Positions 9,401 through 16,847 of a stretch of DNA of 64,000 nt are shown here, piece after piece. This stretch comes from Algoriphagus terrigena DSM 22685 (lineage in GTDB: Bacteria > Bacteroidota > Bacteroidia > Cytophagales > Cyclobacteriaceae), in contig NZ_AUBW01000016.1 in the NCBI RefSeq assembly GCF_000429445.1, positions 1 through 64,000 of the forward strand, given 5' to 3'. A program made the position numbers and the translations under genes. The notes below the pieces were generated by a model. The model was not told the origin of the DNA. It saw nothing but the letters and a program-made list of their open reading frames with translations, and ran no database searches. Numbering within the stretch: position 1 is the stretch's first letter; every line of letters begins with the position of its first letter.

Positions 9401-9784
9401 GAGCGTCTCGGGCTTTACTCCAAGCTGGATGGGATCAAAGACGAAGTCGACTTGGAGAAATTCTCTGCGATGTTACAAGATCGATTTGGACCGTTTCCGA
9501 AGGCAGTCAGCGACTTGATGGAGACAGTTCGTTTACGTTGGCTGGCAGAAAAGCTTGGAATTGAGAAGCTTGTCTTGAAAGGAAGGCAAATGAAGTGCTA
9601 TCTTTTGCCCTCGAATCGGGACGACTTCTATTCCTCTCCGGTTTTTGGCAAAATTATGAAGTACACACAGGCACATTCCAAGGAGTGTAAAATAAAGGAG
9701 CACAAGAATCGTTTGATACTTACTATAGAAGGAGTGCCAACGGTGTATAAGGCGCAAAAGGTGCTTTTGGAGATGAATTCGTAA
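6401..9784 (+). CDS. mfd: Transcription-repair coupling factor Mfd
   Basis: Mfd is the ATP-dependent translocase that removes RNA polymerase stalled at DNA damage and recruits UvrA. About 1127 residues are counted from the TTG at 6401, close to the usual 1110-1150. An N-terminal UvrB-like domain is followed by the CarD-like polymerase-interacting domain (LHPGDFVVHVDYGVGRFAGL), then superfamily 2 helicase motifs: CGDVGFGKTEVAIRAAF (Walker A), VIDEEQKFG (motif II), LTATPIPRTLHFSL (III) and HQMRGRVGRS (VI). A C-terminal TRCF domain ends the protein. The start is uncertain: the reading frame runs open to 5891 through the antisense of the oxidase gene, no in-frame ATG lies between 6313 and the conserved N-terminus, and TTG codons at 6401 or 6434 are the candidates. 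Confidence 0.95.
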   Translation: MALLFPINPSVLDRQSLLTIYQSDPVFQTLAHQLDSGEKFRLQLRGLSGSLDMVLFASYFEKKGGFHLIIAQDKEEASYLNSDLQNLLNTEEHLIFPGSFKRPYQYDEVDNANVLTRAEILNHLLETKGESRIVITYPEALYEKVINKRSLVENTFTARVGESVDMEFVTEVLSSYDFERTDFVYEPGQFAIRGGILDVFSFSNEHPYRLELFGKEIESIRTFDPETQLSIANVELISLIPNVQTKLLQEVRQSFLGFLPEKTTLWLKDYQLTADVMDESFHKAEQAFTQIVSQSNTEKLLLKPSDLFDNGKDFAQLIGGFSTVEFGRQFYLKTDTKISWESQPQPSFNKNFDLLVTNLSDNEKQGFTNLITAENEKQIDRLLGIFQELDPTLQVQSVLLGLREGFVDKQGKIVCYTDHQLFERYHRYKTRAKASKSKALTIKELKSLHPGDFVVHVDYGVGRFAGLEKVDINGKMQEAIRLIFRDDDLLYVNIHSLHKISKYSGQEGHMPSMSKLGSPEWENKKSRVKKQVKDIAKDLINLYAKRRTAAGFTFSRDSVLQVELESSFIYEDTPDQALATADVKSDMEKSYPMDRLVCGDVGFGKTEVAIRAAFKAVNDRKQVAILVPTTILAMQHYQTFSERLENFPVKVEYINRFRSAKEIKEIVSQVKTGEIDILVGTHKIVNKDIVFRDLGLLVIDEEQKFGVKVKDQLKNLRVNVDVLTLTATPIPRTLHFSLMGARDLSVIATPPPNRQPVTTEIQTFTEEVIRDAVSYELRRGGQVFFVHNRVGEIDSIANLIMKLVPDARVVGAHGQMDGKKLEKIMVDFIDHEYDVLVSTNIIESGLDIPNANTIIINRAHMFGLSDLHQMRGRVGRSNKKAFCFLLTSPLSGLTAEARKRLQTLEEFSDLGDGFKVAMKDLDIRGAGNLLGAEQSGFITDLGFEMYHKILDEAVQELKENEFAALFETDLAEKVKVLVQDCTIETDLELLIPEEYVTNISERLGLYSKLDGIKDEVDLEKFSAMLQDRFGPFPKAVSDLMETVRLRWLAEKLGIEKLVLKGRQMKCYLLPSNRDDFYSSPVFGKIMKYTQAHSKECKIKEHKNRLILTIEGVPTVYKAQKVLLEMNS

Positions 9785-9961
9785 AAAAATTCAGAAAATT
9801 TAACTGGCATAAAAATTGCGTTTTCGATTACGAATTTTGCCGAATTTGCCTTAACCACTTCATTTGAGGGCGTTTTGCAAATTTCCAAAAAATGAATTTC
9901 ATTGGAAGTAGATTCCAATGCCTCTATATTAGCATTCTGAAATAGACCAAAACATTACAAT

Positions 9962-11185
9962 ATGAGTCTGAACAACAAATCCTGGGGAATGTGGGCGACA
10001 GCATTGGTGCTGGCTTCTGCGTCTGTTTTGTCGTCTTGTAACAAAACTCCGGGCTATGGCCGTCGCACTGCCAACGATCCTGGGAAAAAAAGTGCCACTA
10101 CCGGCCAAGATTTCTCTTTTGAGGAAAATGATTCAACCAATTTCTTTGTTTCCAAAAGAGCTGAACAGATTCCGGGCCCGAACTTGAAGTTTATCCAAGG
10201 CGGACGGACTGTCTTGGGCTCTCAGGAAGAGGATGTGATGGCTTTCCGCGACAACTTGGAAAGAACGGTCTCCCTAGCGAATTTTTACATGGATGAAACG
10301 GAAATCACCAACAACGATTACCGTGAATTTCTTTTTGACATGAAGAAAAAAGTGAGCGCAGATTCACTTTTGAAATTAGAACCTTCTGAAGACGTCTGGT
10401 CGGGAGCGATGTCTTTCAACGACCTCTACCAGTCTTACTACTTCAGATTCCCGGGCTTCAACTTTTACCCCGTTGCTGGTGTGTCTTGGACTCAAGCCAA
10501 CGTCTATGCCAAGTGGAGGACAGAGTTTGTTCAGGATTTGGTAAGAAAAGAGCGTGAGATCGACTCTACTTTCACCAAAACCCAACTGATCGAGCGTGGT
10601 GTAGCCATGGCCGATTTCAGACTTCCAAACGAAGCTGAATGGGAGTATGCAGCTAAGGCGATGATCGGAACCCAATATCTGGATGAAAATCAGGAATACG
10701 GAAGAATCTATCCGTGGGATGGTCGCGGCGTCCGTAACCCATACAATGTGAAGAGAAAAGGCAAGCAAGGGGACTTCCTCGCCAACTTCAAAAGAGGACG
10801 TGGTGACTACGGCGGGATCTCCGGCAATCAGCGAAATGACGGTGAAATCCTCCCTACCAACGTTTATGACATGGCTCCAAATGATTTCGGATTGTACCAC
10901 ATGGCTGGAAACATGAACGAGTGGGTGTATGATATCTATAGACCGATGACTTTCCAAGACGCGGACGATCTGAACCCGTTGAGAAAAGACGGTGTCTACG
11001 ATGAGGAAGAGAATTACGAAACCTCGATGTTCACCGACGAAATCAGGGTGTACAAAGGTGGGTCTTGGAAAGACGTAGCGTACTGGCTTGCTCCGGGTAC
11101 CAGACGTTTTATGCACCAGGATTCAGCTACCAACAACATTGGCTTCCGCTGCGCAATGATCTCTATTGGAGAGAAAGGGAAGTAA
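9962..11185 (+). CDS. SUMF1-fold gliding/T9SS lipoprotein (GldJ/GldK-like)
   Basis: A 407-residue lipoprotein with a type II signal (ALVLASASVLSSC). From about residue 70 it has the formylglycine-generating-enzyme (SUMF1) fold: LKFIQGGRTVLGSQEEDVM, FYMDETEITNNDYREFL, YPVAGVSWTQANVYAKWR, FRLPNEAEWEYAAKA, LYHMAGNMNEWVYDIY, VYKGGSWKD and GTRRFMHQDSATNNIGFRC. Lipoproteins GldJ and GldK of the type IX secretion/gliding machinery share this fold and the MDETEITN signature. The QGG...EEDVM segment is closer to my memory of GldJ, but the choice is not secure. These proteins are structural rather than enzymatic. A T9SS client is present at 35767. Confidence 0.85.
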   Translation: MSLNNKSWGMWATALVLASASVLSSCNKTPGYGRRTANDPGKKSATTGQDFSFEENDSTNFFVSKRAEQIPGPNLKFIQGGRTVLGSQEEDVMAFRDNLERTVSLANFYMDETEITNNDYREFLFDMKKKVSADSLLKLEPSEDVWSGAMSFNDLYQSYYFRFPGFNFYPVAGVSWTQANVYAKWRTEFVQDLVRKEREIDSTFTKTQLIERGVAMADFRLPNEAEWEYAAKAMIGTQYLDENQEYGRIYPWDGRGVRNPYNVKRKGKQGDFLANFKRGRGDYGGISGNQRNDGEILPTNVYDMAPNDFGLYHMAGNMNEWVYDIYRPMTFQDADDLNPLRKDGVYDEEENYETSMFTDEIRVYKGGSWKDVAYWLAPGTRRFMHQDSATNNIGFRCAMISIGEKGK

Positions 11186-11202
11186 TCCATTCATTGAAAT
11201 TC

Positions 11203-11234
11203 AAAAAGCCCGGCAGCGATGTCGGGCTTTTTTT
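11203..11234 (+). terminator. Rho-independent terminator after the SUMF1 lipoprotein gene
   Basis: AAAGCCCG, a 10-base loop and CGGGCTTT followed by a T run, 17 bases after the stop codon. The A run on the other side could also serve minus-strand transcripts. Confidence 0.9.
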
Positions 11235-11338
11235 GGTTCAAACCTGCGATTAAGCAGTTGAGGGTTATTTCTTACCTGTTAGGACTAGTCGTTCTATTTT
11301 GCATCTCTTGAACTACCTTGGAAATTAAAGGAAAAATG

Positions 11339-11560
11339 TCAGGAAGGAGGTTTTCTCTTTTTCTTGGAGTAATTCACCGATTCCCCTTCCCATTTTTTCA
11401 AAGCATTTTCCTCCCTTCTCCAGTCCAAGATGAAGTCAAGCGTCGTCTCAAAATAGGGATATCCCCATTTTAGAAAATAGAGAACGAAAATAAGGATTGG
11501 AGGAATGGCCTCCCACAATCCAATCGTTCCGAGAATAGTAAGGAGGATGTTATTCTTCAT
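11339..11560 (-). CDS. Small putative membrane protein
   Basis: A 73-residue reading frame with one strong hydrophobic helix (WEAIPPILIFVLYFLKWGY) after a short hydrophobic N-terminus, and a basic C-terminus (YSKKKRKPPS). I do not recognise a family. The amino-acid pattern is that of a real single- or double-pass membrane peptide, and no other gene occupies this stretch, but no family evidence supports it. Confidence 0.45.
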   Translation of the reverse strand: MKNNILLTILGTIGLWEAIPPILIFVLYFLKWGYPYFETTLDFILDWRREENALKKWEGESVNYSKKKRKPPS

Positions 11561-11903
11561 GACTCCATATTTGATCCCAACATAAATCTTGTTACTCAGT
11601 AAGAATAGGACGTATTACTCAGAGCGCAGAGGACACTCGAAAATCAGCTCAAATTCTCCAGAATGACTGGTTTGATTTGAATTTCAAGAGAAGTAAAGTC
11701 GTCAGAATGCGAGCAGAAAAAATGTGGATGTGTTGTTTTGGAGGGATTTGGGTGGTTTATCTCGAGAAAATCATTTCAAACGTAGGACACAAGAACTCCT
11801 TAAAAAAACCAAATTCCCCTCAGGTTTTCAAAAACCTGAGGGGACTGGAAACGTCAAATTCATTTAACAAAATAGACCTAAAACTGTAAAATCTATTTTG
11901 GAG
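11561..11903. other. Intergenic stretch with a perfect hairpin
   Basis: No convincing gene was seen. A 70-codon plus-strand frame at 11677-11889 lacks any protein-like pattern and runs through the hairpin at 11816-11843, so it is not called. Confidence 0.5.
11816..11843. repeat. Perfect 13-bp inverted repeat
   Basis: CCCCTCAGGTTTT, two bases, then AAAACCTGAGGGG: a 13-bp perfect palindromic stem. There is no long T run directly after it on either strand. It could be a REP-like element or a weak bidirectional terminator between the small membrane gene and uppP. Confidence 0.7.
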
Positions 11904-12686
11904 CTAAGCCAGATCAGCTCCCCACATAAAGATCAAAAACAGAATCCCCAACGCTATTCTATACCAGCCAAATGCTGTGAAACCATGGTTGGAGACGTAT
12001 TTCAAAAAAAGCTTCACGGCAATCCAGGCCGAGACAAAAGCCACCACAAAGCCAACCGCAAGCATAATCAGCTGAGCTTGGTCAAAGGCCAAATCCGACT
12101 TGAGCAAGTCATAGCCTCCCGCCGCCATCATCGTTGGCACAGCCAAAAGAAAGGAAAACTCCGTCGCTTGCTTCTTGTCCAGTCCGTTGAACACCCCGCC
12201 GATAATCGTCGCCGCCGCGCGTGAAGTCCCGGGTATCATCGAGAGACACTGACAGAGTCCGATGAAAAAGGCGCTTTTGTAAGTCATATCCTCCACTTCT
12301 TCCAAATCAGACTTTTGTGCGATCACTTTTTTATCGATCAGAATCAATACAATTCCTCCCAAAATCAACGAAACCGAAACTACAATCGGGTTAAATAGAT
12401 AGCCTTTGATAAAATCATAGGCCAAAAGTCCGACTATCGCAGTTGGAATAAATGCCGTAATGAGTTTGAAATAGATATCAAGACTTTTGAAAAACCGCTT
12501 GATGTACATCAGCGCAATCGCCAAAATTGCCCCAAGCTGGATGAAAACCTCGAACGTCTTCACAAATTCATCCTCGTGGATTCCCATCGCTGCCGAGGCG
12601 AGAATCATGTGTCCGGTGGACGAGATTGGCAAAAATTCGGTTAAACCTTCGACGATGGCAATGAGGATACTTTGAAAAAGGGTCAT
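11904..12686 (-). CDS. uppP: Undecaprenyl-diphosphatase (BacA/UppP)
   Basis: A 260-residue polytopic membrane protein that dephosphorylates undecaprenyl pyrophosphate to regenerate the lipid carrier for peptidoglycan and other envelope polymers; it also gives bacitracin tolerance. The two family signatures are present: EGLTEFLPISSTGHMIL near residue 14, with the catalytic Glu and His, and MIPGTSRAAATIIGG near residue 155. About eight hydrophobic segments follow the expected topology. The length matches the family. Monocistronic. Confidence 0.96.
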   Translation of the reverse strand: MTLFQSILIAIVEGLTEFLPISSTGHMILASAAMGIHEDEFVKTFEVFIQLGAILAIALMYIKRFFKSLDIYFKLITAFIPTAIVGLLAYDFIKGYLFNPIVVSVSLILGGIVLILIDKKVIAQKSDLEEVEDMTYKSAFFIGLCQCLSMIPGTSRAAATIIGGVFNGLDKKQATEFSFLLAVPTMMAAGGYDLLKSDLAFDQAQLIMLAVGFVVAFVSAWIAVKLFLKYVSNHGFTAFGWYRIALGILFLIFMWGADLA

Positions 12687-12825
12687 GGATAAGATTTTTT
12701 AACTCCTGCAAAACTAGCATTTGGTAGCGGAAGACAAGTCCAAAAACGTCTCTGCAAAAGAGATTTTAACATCACGCTTTGACATGCTGGCAATATTTAC
12801 TTTCTTCACCTAAACCCTTATCGAT

Positions 12826-14712
12826 ATGAAACCACTATTTATTTTATTCCTCGGCCTTTTTTTTTCCGGCTTCGCAAATGCCCAGGAGATCAGAGAAACC
12901 CCGTTTACGAGTAGTATCCAGGAAGTTACCTTGTTTCTATCCGGGGCTCAGATTTTTGAAAAAGCACAGGGAACTATCCCTGCCGGAGAATCACTCATCC
13001 TGATCAAAGGACTTTCGCCCTATGTGGATGAAAAAAGCATTCAAGCCAAGGGAATGGGAAATTTCACCATTCAGGCGGTGAACAAGCGTCTTGACTTCCT
13101 CAGCGAAAAAGAAGTCAATGAAAAAGTGAAAGCACTCGAAGACAAAATCCTGGAGATCCAATCCAACCAAACCAAGGAAACTACGCGGCTGGAGATCCTT
13201 GGCGAAAAGGCAAGTCTGCTCGACGCCAACAAAAAACTCGGAGGAACAGAGGGGGGAACCAACGTGACGGAATTAAAACAGGCGATGGACTTCTACGAGG
13301 CGGAACTGACAAAGATCTCCACCGAACGGGCTCAGATCAACACCAGCATCCAAAAAGAAAATCAAGAAGTCGACCGTCTGCGAAATCAGATCTGGGCCAT
13401 GCTTGAAAGCGAAAACAAATCCACCTCCGAGATCCGCATCCGGGTCAAGGCTCCAGCGGCCGGTCAAGCCAGCTTTGAACTGAACTACCTCGTCGCCAAT
13501 GCGGGCTGGTATCCCAAATACGATGTGCGCGTGAAAAATGTAAGCTCTCCCTTGTCTCTGAACTACAAAGCAGAAGTCTATCAAAACACCGGTGTGGACT
13601 GGAAAAATGTCAAACTCCGCTTCTCCAACGCCAATCCCAACCAGAGCGGACAGGCTCCTCAGCTCGAAAAGTGGGAGTTAAACTACGCGAGACTGACGAC
13701 TTTCAATCCCAGAACACAAGTATTCGGCTCCGTGGCAGGTCAAGTCACCAGCGCGATGGACGGCACTCCGATTCCCGGAGCCTCAGTTTTGGTAGCGGGA
13801 ACCACGATTGGAACCGTAACCGATACGAATGGAAACTACTCGCTCACCTTGCCAAACGGGGCTAGTCAGATCCTGGCTTCATTCATCGGCTACCAATCCA
13901 GATCCGTCCCGATCAACTCCTCGCAACTCAACATTATCTTACATGAAGACACCCAAGCTTTGAATGAGGTTATGGTAGTCGGATATGGAGCTGAAAACGC
14001 GTTACAAGGCAGAGTTGCTGGGGTACAAGCAGATTCAAGAGCCAAAAAATCGATGGCACCGCCGCCCCCTGCAGCACCTTTGGCTACAGAAGTCATCGAA
14101 AACCAAACCACCGTCGAGATCGAAGTTTCCGAGCCTTACAGCATCAAGTCCAATGGAGAAAAGACGCTGGTAGATCTTAAAGCCTATGAGATTCCAGCTT
14201 CCTACCGCTATTCGGTCATTCCCAAGCTGGACAATGACGCCTTCCTCATCGCAGAGATTCCCGACTGGAGCCAGTATAGCTTGCTGGAGGGTGAAAGCAA
14301 CCTGTACTTCGAGGACGGCTTTGTCGGCAGATCGATCCTGAATGCCTCCGCACTGGAAGACACGCTCCTGGTCTCCATGGGCCGTGACCGATCCATCGCC
14401 ATCCAGCGGGAAAAGATCGAGGAGTATTCCAAGAAGCGAACCATCGGATCCAATGTCACTGAAACCAGAGGCTATGAAATCTCTCTAAGAAACAATAAGT
14501 CCCAGCCGGTTACCCTCAAAGTGGAAGACCAAATTCCAGTTTCCGTCAATTCCGCCATCTCCGTCAGTCCGATTCAGCTGTCCGCAGGTTCGCTCGATCC
14601 GCAAACCGGCAAGGTCACTTGGGAGATCACGCTCGCTCCGGGAGAGCAGAAGAAACTTTCGCTCCAATACGAAGTCAAGTATCCGAAAAGTGAACGGGTG
14701 ATCTTGGATTAA
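12826..14712 (+). CDS. MuiA-family protein (DUF4139/DUF4140) with inserted carboxypeptidase-regulatory/SusC-like segment
   Basis: A 628-residue secreted protein with signal peptide MKPLFILFLGLFFSGFANAQ. The N-terminal DUF4140 region (about residues 30-130: VTLFLSGAQIFEKAQGTIPAG, LIKGLSPYVDEKSIQAKG) is followed by a coiled-coil stretch and the DUF4139 region (LNYLVANAGWYPKYDVRVKNV, YQNTGVDWKNVKLRFSNANP), which ends in ETRGYEISLRNNKSQPVTLKVEDQIPVS and ITLAPGEQKKLSLQYEVKYP. Between the strands, at about residues 300-401, lies a CarboxypepD_reg-like beta domain (GQVTSAMDGTPIPGASVLV) followed by LNEVMVVGYG, the phrase that opens SusC/TonB-receptor plug domains. No plug or barrel follows. The function of MuiA-like proteins here is unknown. 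Confidence 0.87.
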   Translation: MKPLFILFLGLFFSGFANAQEIRETPFTSSIQEVTLFLSGAQIFEKAQGTIPAGESLILIKGLSPYVDEKSIQAKGMGNFTIQAVNKRLDFLSEKEVNEKVKALEDKILEIQSNQTKETTRLEILGEKASLLDANKKLGGTEGGTNVTELKQAMDFYEAELTKISTERAQINTSIQKENQEVDRLRNQIWAMLESENKSTSEIRIRVKAPAAGQASFELNYLVANAGWYPKYDVRVKNVSSPLSLNYKAEVYQNTGVDWKNVKLRFSNANPNQSGQAPQLEKWELNYARLTTFNPRTQVFGSVAGQVTSAMDGTPIPGASVLVAGTTIGTVTDTNGNYSLTLPNGASQILASFIGYQSRSVPINSSQLNIILHEDTQALNEVMVVGYGAENALQGRVAGVQADSRAKKSMAPPPPAAPLATEVIENQTTVEIEVSEPYSIKSNGEKTLVDLKAYEIPASYRYSVIPKLDNDAFLIAEIPDWSQYSLLEGESNLYFEDGFVGRSILNASALEDTLLVSMGRDRSIAIQREKIEEYSKKRTIGSNVTETRGYEISLRNNKSQPVTLKVEDQIPVSVNSAISVSPIQLSAGSLDPQTGKVTWEITLAPGEQKKLSLQYEVKYPKSERVILD

Positions 14713-14772
14713 AGACTTGTCAACGGACGACGGTCAACCGTCCACAGCACGAAACATCCCAACAGCTATAAA

Positions 14773-14798
14773 AACGGCGGCCTAAATGAGCCGCCGTT
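14773..14798. terminator. GC-rich hairpin after the MuiA-family gene
   Basis: AACGGCGGC, 8 bases, GCCGCCGTT: a perfect 9-bp stem in the convergent gap between two genes. The following T-rich stretch is short (ACCTTTGT), so termination is plausible rather than clear. Confidence 0.55.
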
Positions 14799-14846
14799 AC
14801 CTTTGTAGTGACGCTTTGCGGTCGACCGTCGACTGTGGTCTGTTGA

Positions 14847-15371
14847 CTAATCAACCTTATCCAGCGTCATTTCCAGAAACTTATACCATTGCGTTCCGGC
14901 GTTATATTCGCCGATCTCAAACCACTGCCCTTTCTCGTTGATCTCAATCACATAGCGAACCTCCTTCACCGGATACCAATAGAGCTTTCCGTCGATCAGT
15001 TCGGCAGGGTAGGTTCCTTTTTCTCCGCTCTGAAGAAAGGACGTAAAGTCAAACTTTCCTTCTCCCTCAGCCGGAGAGATCACTGCCAAAGCATGATGAA
15101 CGACCTTTCCATCCGACTTTCCGATGCCTTCTACTTCCAGCAAAGTGCCGCTGAGCTTGAACTGGATGGTCTCCTCAGATTCGAAAGTTGAGCGGACCCG
15201 ATCCTGACCCATCATCCAGCCGTTTCCCTTCCATTTTCCTTCCAAGAAGGCGAGCTCCGACATCTTCTTCTGGGCGGCTTCATTGAGACCGTATGAAGGC
15301 TGCCCCCAGGCATTTGCTTTCATTCCCAGAACCAAAGCGGCAAAACAAATCAGTTTGATTAGATTTTTCAT
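14847..15371 (-). CDS. Secreted lipocalin-like (DUF1579-type) protein
   Basis: A 174-residue protein with a signal peptide (LIKLICFAALVLGMKANAWGQ). The mature part starts with LAFLEGKWKGNGWMMG, the opening of a beta-barrel as in DUF1579 or nitrobindin-like families, and continues as alternating strands (FESEETIQFKLSGTLLEVEGIG, HHALAVISPAEGEGKFDFTSF). The ligand is unknown and I cannot confirm heme-binding residues. It lies 43 bases downstream of the winged-helix gene on the same strand. A GGTTTATNNTATAAACT operator sits 10 bases upstream of its start codon, so it is probably a target of that regulator. Confidence 0.65.
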   Translation of the reverse strand: MKNLIKLICFAALVLGMKANAWGQPSYGLNEAAQKKMSELAFLEGKWKGNGWMMGQDRVRSTFESEETIQFKLSGTLLEVEGIGKSDGKVVHHALAVISPAEGEGKFDFTSFLQSGEKGTYPAELIDGKLYWYPVKEVRYVIEINEKGQWFEIGEYNAGTQWYKFLEMTLDKVD

Positions 15372-15381
15372 TTTATAAATT

Positions 15382-15398
15382 GGTTTATATTATAAACT
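15382..15398. promoter_or_regulatory. Palindromic operator candidate, copy 1
   Basis: GGTTTATATTATAAACT. The inner 15 bases GTTTATATTATAAAC are a perfect inverted repeat. The same 17-base sequence, differing only at the two central bases, occurs at 16308-16324 in front of the regulator operon. Confidence 0.7.
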
Positions 15399-15414
15399 TT
15401 AAATTCAAATTTTT

Positions 15415-15702
15415 TTACTCGATGTAGTTCCTGAGATTTTCCACGTATTCTTCAAAAGCCTTCAATCCGACCTTGGTGATCTTGCAGGTGGTCAAAGGAC
15501 GCTTTCCCTTAAATGACTTCTCAATCCCGATATAACCCGCCTTTTCCAGCTTGTCCAGTTGGACGCTGAGATTACCGGCTGTGGATTCGGTCTTTTCCCG
15601 CAGGAAAGTAAACTCCGCTTCTTCCACGCCGATGAGTAACGACATCACCGCCAGACGCAATTGGGAATGGAGAAGGGGATCGAGTGGTTTAAACACGCTC
15701 AC
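15415..15702 (-). CDS. Small winged-helix transcriptional regulator (PF13601-like)
   Basis: A 95-residue one-domain regulator. LLHSQLRLAVMSLLIGVEEAEFTFLREKT leads into ESTAGNLSVQLDKLEKAGYI, the recognition helix, and IEKSFKGKRPLTTCKITKVGLKAFEEYV, the wing and last helix. This is the ArsR/MarR-like winged helix fold called HTH_27. There is no effector domain or metal-binding cysteine cluster. It overlaps the preceding membrane-protein gene by 14 bases, a pair often seen together in Bacteroidota. Two matching palindromes, one before the operon and one before the downstream lipocalin-like gene, suggest autoregulation. Confidence 0.85.
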   Translation of the reverse strand: MSVFKPLDPLLHSQLRLAVMSLLIGVEEAEFTFLREKTESTAGNLSVQLDKLEKAGYIGIEKSFKGKRPLTTCKITKVGLKAFEEYVENLRNYIE

Positions 15703-16264
15703 GACAGTTTTCTTTCAAATAATAACCAGGCAAAAGATAGCCCAAAACCATTGCTACACCCGACAATAGGTATTGGGCAGATACAGGCAGCATAAATCCG
15801 ATCACCGCTGCTACGAGGAGTAAGACCCCGCCTCCCCGGACAAAGTTGACCCGAATCAGCGAACCCGTCGTCCAGATACCGATTCCCGCGAGGATCAGAA
15901 TAACAGGATTTTGGTTGTAGCCAATGATCGGCATAAAGGCCAGAGTAATAATAATTCCCGCAAAGACCATAATCCAAACCTGATTGATCACTTCGCTGAT
16001 GTGCGATCTGACCCTGGCTTTTTTGGCGATCTGAAATCCCTTCCAAAAGCTGATGATCGAAGCGGGCACTACCAAGATCCACACATAGTAAGGATGCGCG
16101 TACCCGATCTTTTCTAAGGTAAAATGTCCAAAATTGCATACTGCAATCACCCAGCCCCAAAGGAGCAACTGAAACCCGCCGTCCCCGGCAGTTTCTCTTT
16201 TTGCCCTGGTGATCATCTCTGTGATCAGCGCGAGGGACTCTTTGCTACTCAATTCTTTTTCCAT
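15689..16264 (-). CDS. Five-helix membrane protein paired with a winged-helix regulator
   Basis: A 191-residue protein with an N-terminal soluble helix (MEKELSSKESLALITEMITRAKRE) and about five transmembrane segments, for example GFQLLLWGWVIAVCNFGHF, YVWILVVPASIISFW, IWIMVFAGIIITLAFMPIIG-type, VILILAGIGIWTTG and VLLLVAAVIGFMLP. I do not recognise a named family. Its gene overlaps the winged-helix regulator by 14 bases. It may sense membrane or envelope state for the regulator, but this is only inferred from the pairing. A palindromic operator candidate lies 44 bases upstream of the start. Confidence 0.75.
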   Translation of the reverse strand: MEKELSSKESLALITEMITRAKRETAGDGGFQLLLWGWVIAVCNFGHFTLEKIGYAHPYYVWILVVPASIISFWKGFQIAKKARVRSHISEVINQVWIMVFAGIIITLAFMPIIGYNQNPVILILAGIGIWTTGSLIRVNFVRGGGVLLLVAAVIGFMLPVSAQYLLSGVAMVLGYLLPGYYLKENCRERV

Positions 16265-16307
16265 AGTCGAATGAATTTTTCAAGATCCAACGAGACAAAT
16301 GTAAATA

Positions 16308-16324
16308 GGTTTATGATATAAACT
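16308..16324. promoter_or_regulatory. Palindromic operator candidate, copy 2
   Basis: GGTTTATGATATAAACT, identical to copy 1 (15382-15398) except for the two central bases, placed upstream of the membrane protein/regulator operon and about 70 bases before the divergent DUF1569 gene, so it could control both directions. Confidence 0.7.
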
Positions 16325-16394
16325 ATTTTAAAGTCAAATTTTTTATTCTCCCAGAAAATGATGCTTATCTTGGAACAGCTTCAAAACCAATCCT

Positions 16395-16847
16395 ATGAAA
16401 AACATTTTTGACCCGCTGGTCACCGCCGAACTCATCTCCCGAATCAATGCGCTCAAACCGGAAACGCCGGCACTATGGGGAAAAATGAAGGTCGATCAGA
16501 TGCTCGCCCACTGTTCGATCGCGTATGAGATGGCCTTTACCAACAAGCATCCCAAGCCGAATATGCTGATGCGTTTTTTGTTGAAGACTTTTGTAAAAAA
16601 TGGAGTGATCAACGAAGTGCCCTACCCAAAAAATATCCGCACAGCACCCGCTTTCATCATTCCCGACCGCAAGAATTTTGAGGAAGAAAAGGCCCGCCTC
16701 ATCAAGTATTTGGAGCACACCCTGTCGCTGGGAAGGGATCATTTCGAGGGCAAGGAATCGCTTTCCTTCGGCAAGATGACCGCCGATGAATGGAACAACC
16801 AGTTTTACAAACATCTTGATCACCACCTAAACCAATTTGGCGTATGA
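16395..16847 (+). CDS. DUF1569 family protein (DinB-like helical bundle)
   Basis: A 150-residue soluble protein. The DUF1569 pattern is visible: LKPETPALWGKMKVDQMLAHC with the conserved His near residue 40, FIIPDRKNFEEEKARLIKYLE, and DEWNNQFYKHLDHHLNQFGV with the terminal His pair. The family is related to the DinB metal-binding four-helix bundle; its reaction is unknown. It is translationally coupled (ATGA overlap) to the downstream VOC gene. Confidence 0.88.
   Translation: MKNIFDPLVTAELISRINALKPETPALWGKMKVDQMLAHCSIAYEMAFTNKHPKPNMLMRFLLKTFVKNGVINEVPYPKNIRTAPAFIIPDRKNFEEEKARLIKYLEHTLSLGRDHFEGKESLSFGKMTADEWNNQFYKHLDHHLNQFGV

Noticed and set aside
11677..11889. 70-codon plus-strand frame in the gap before uppP
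   Set aside because: No hydrophobic or family pattern; part of it is the perfect hairpin.
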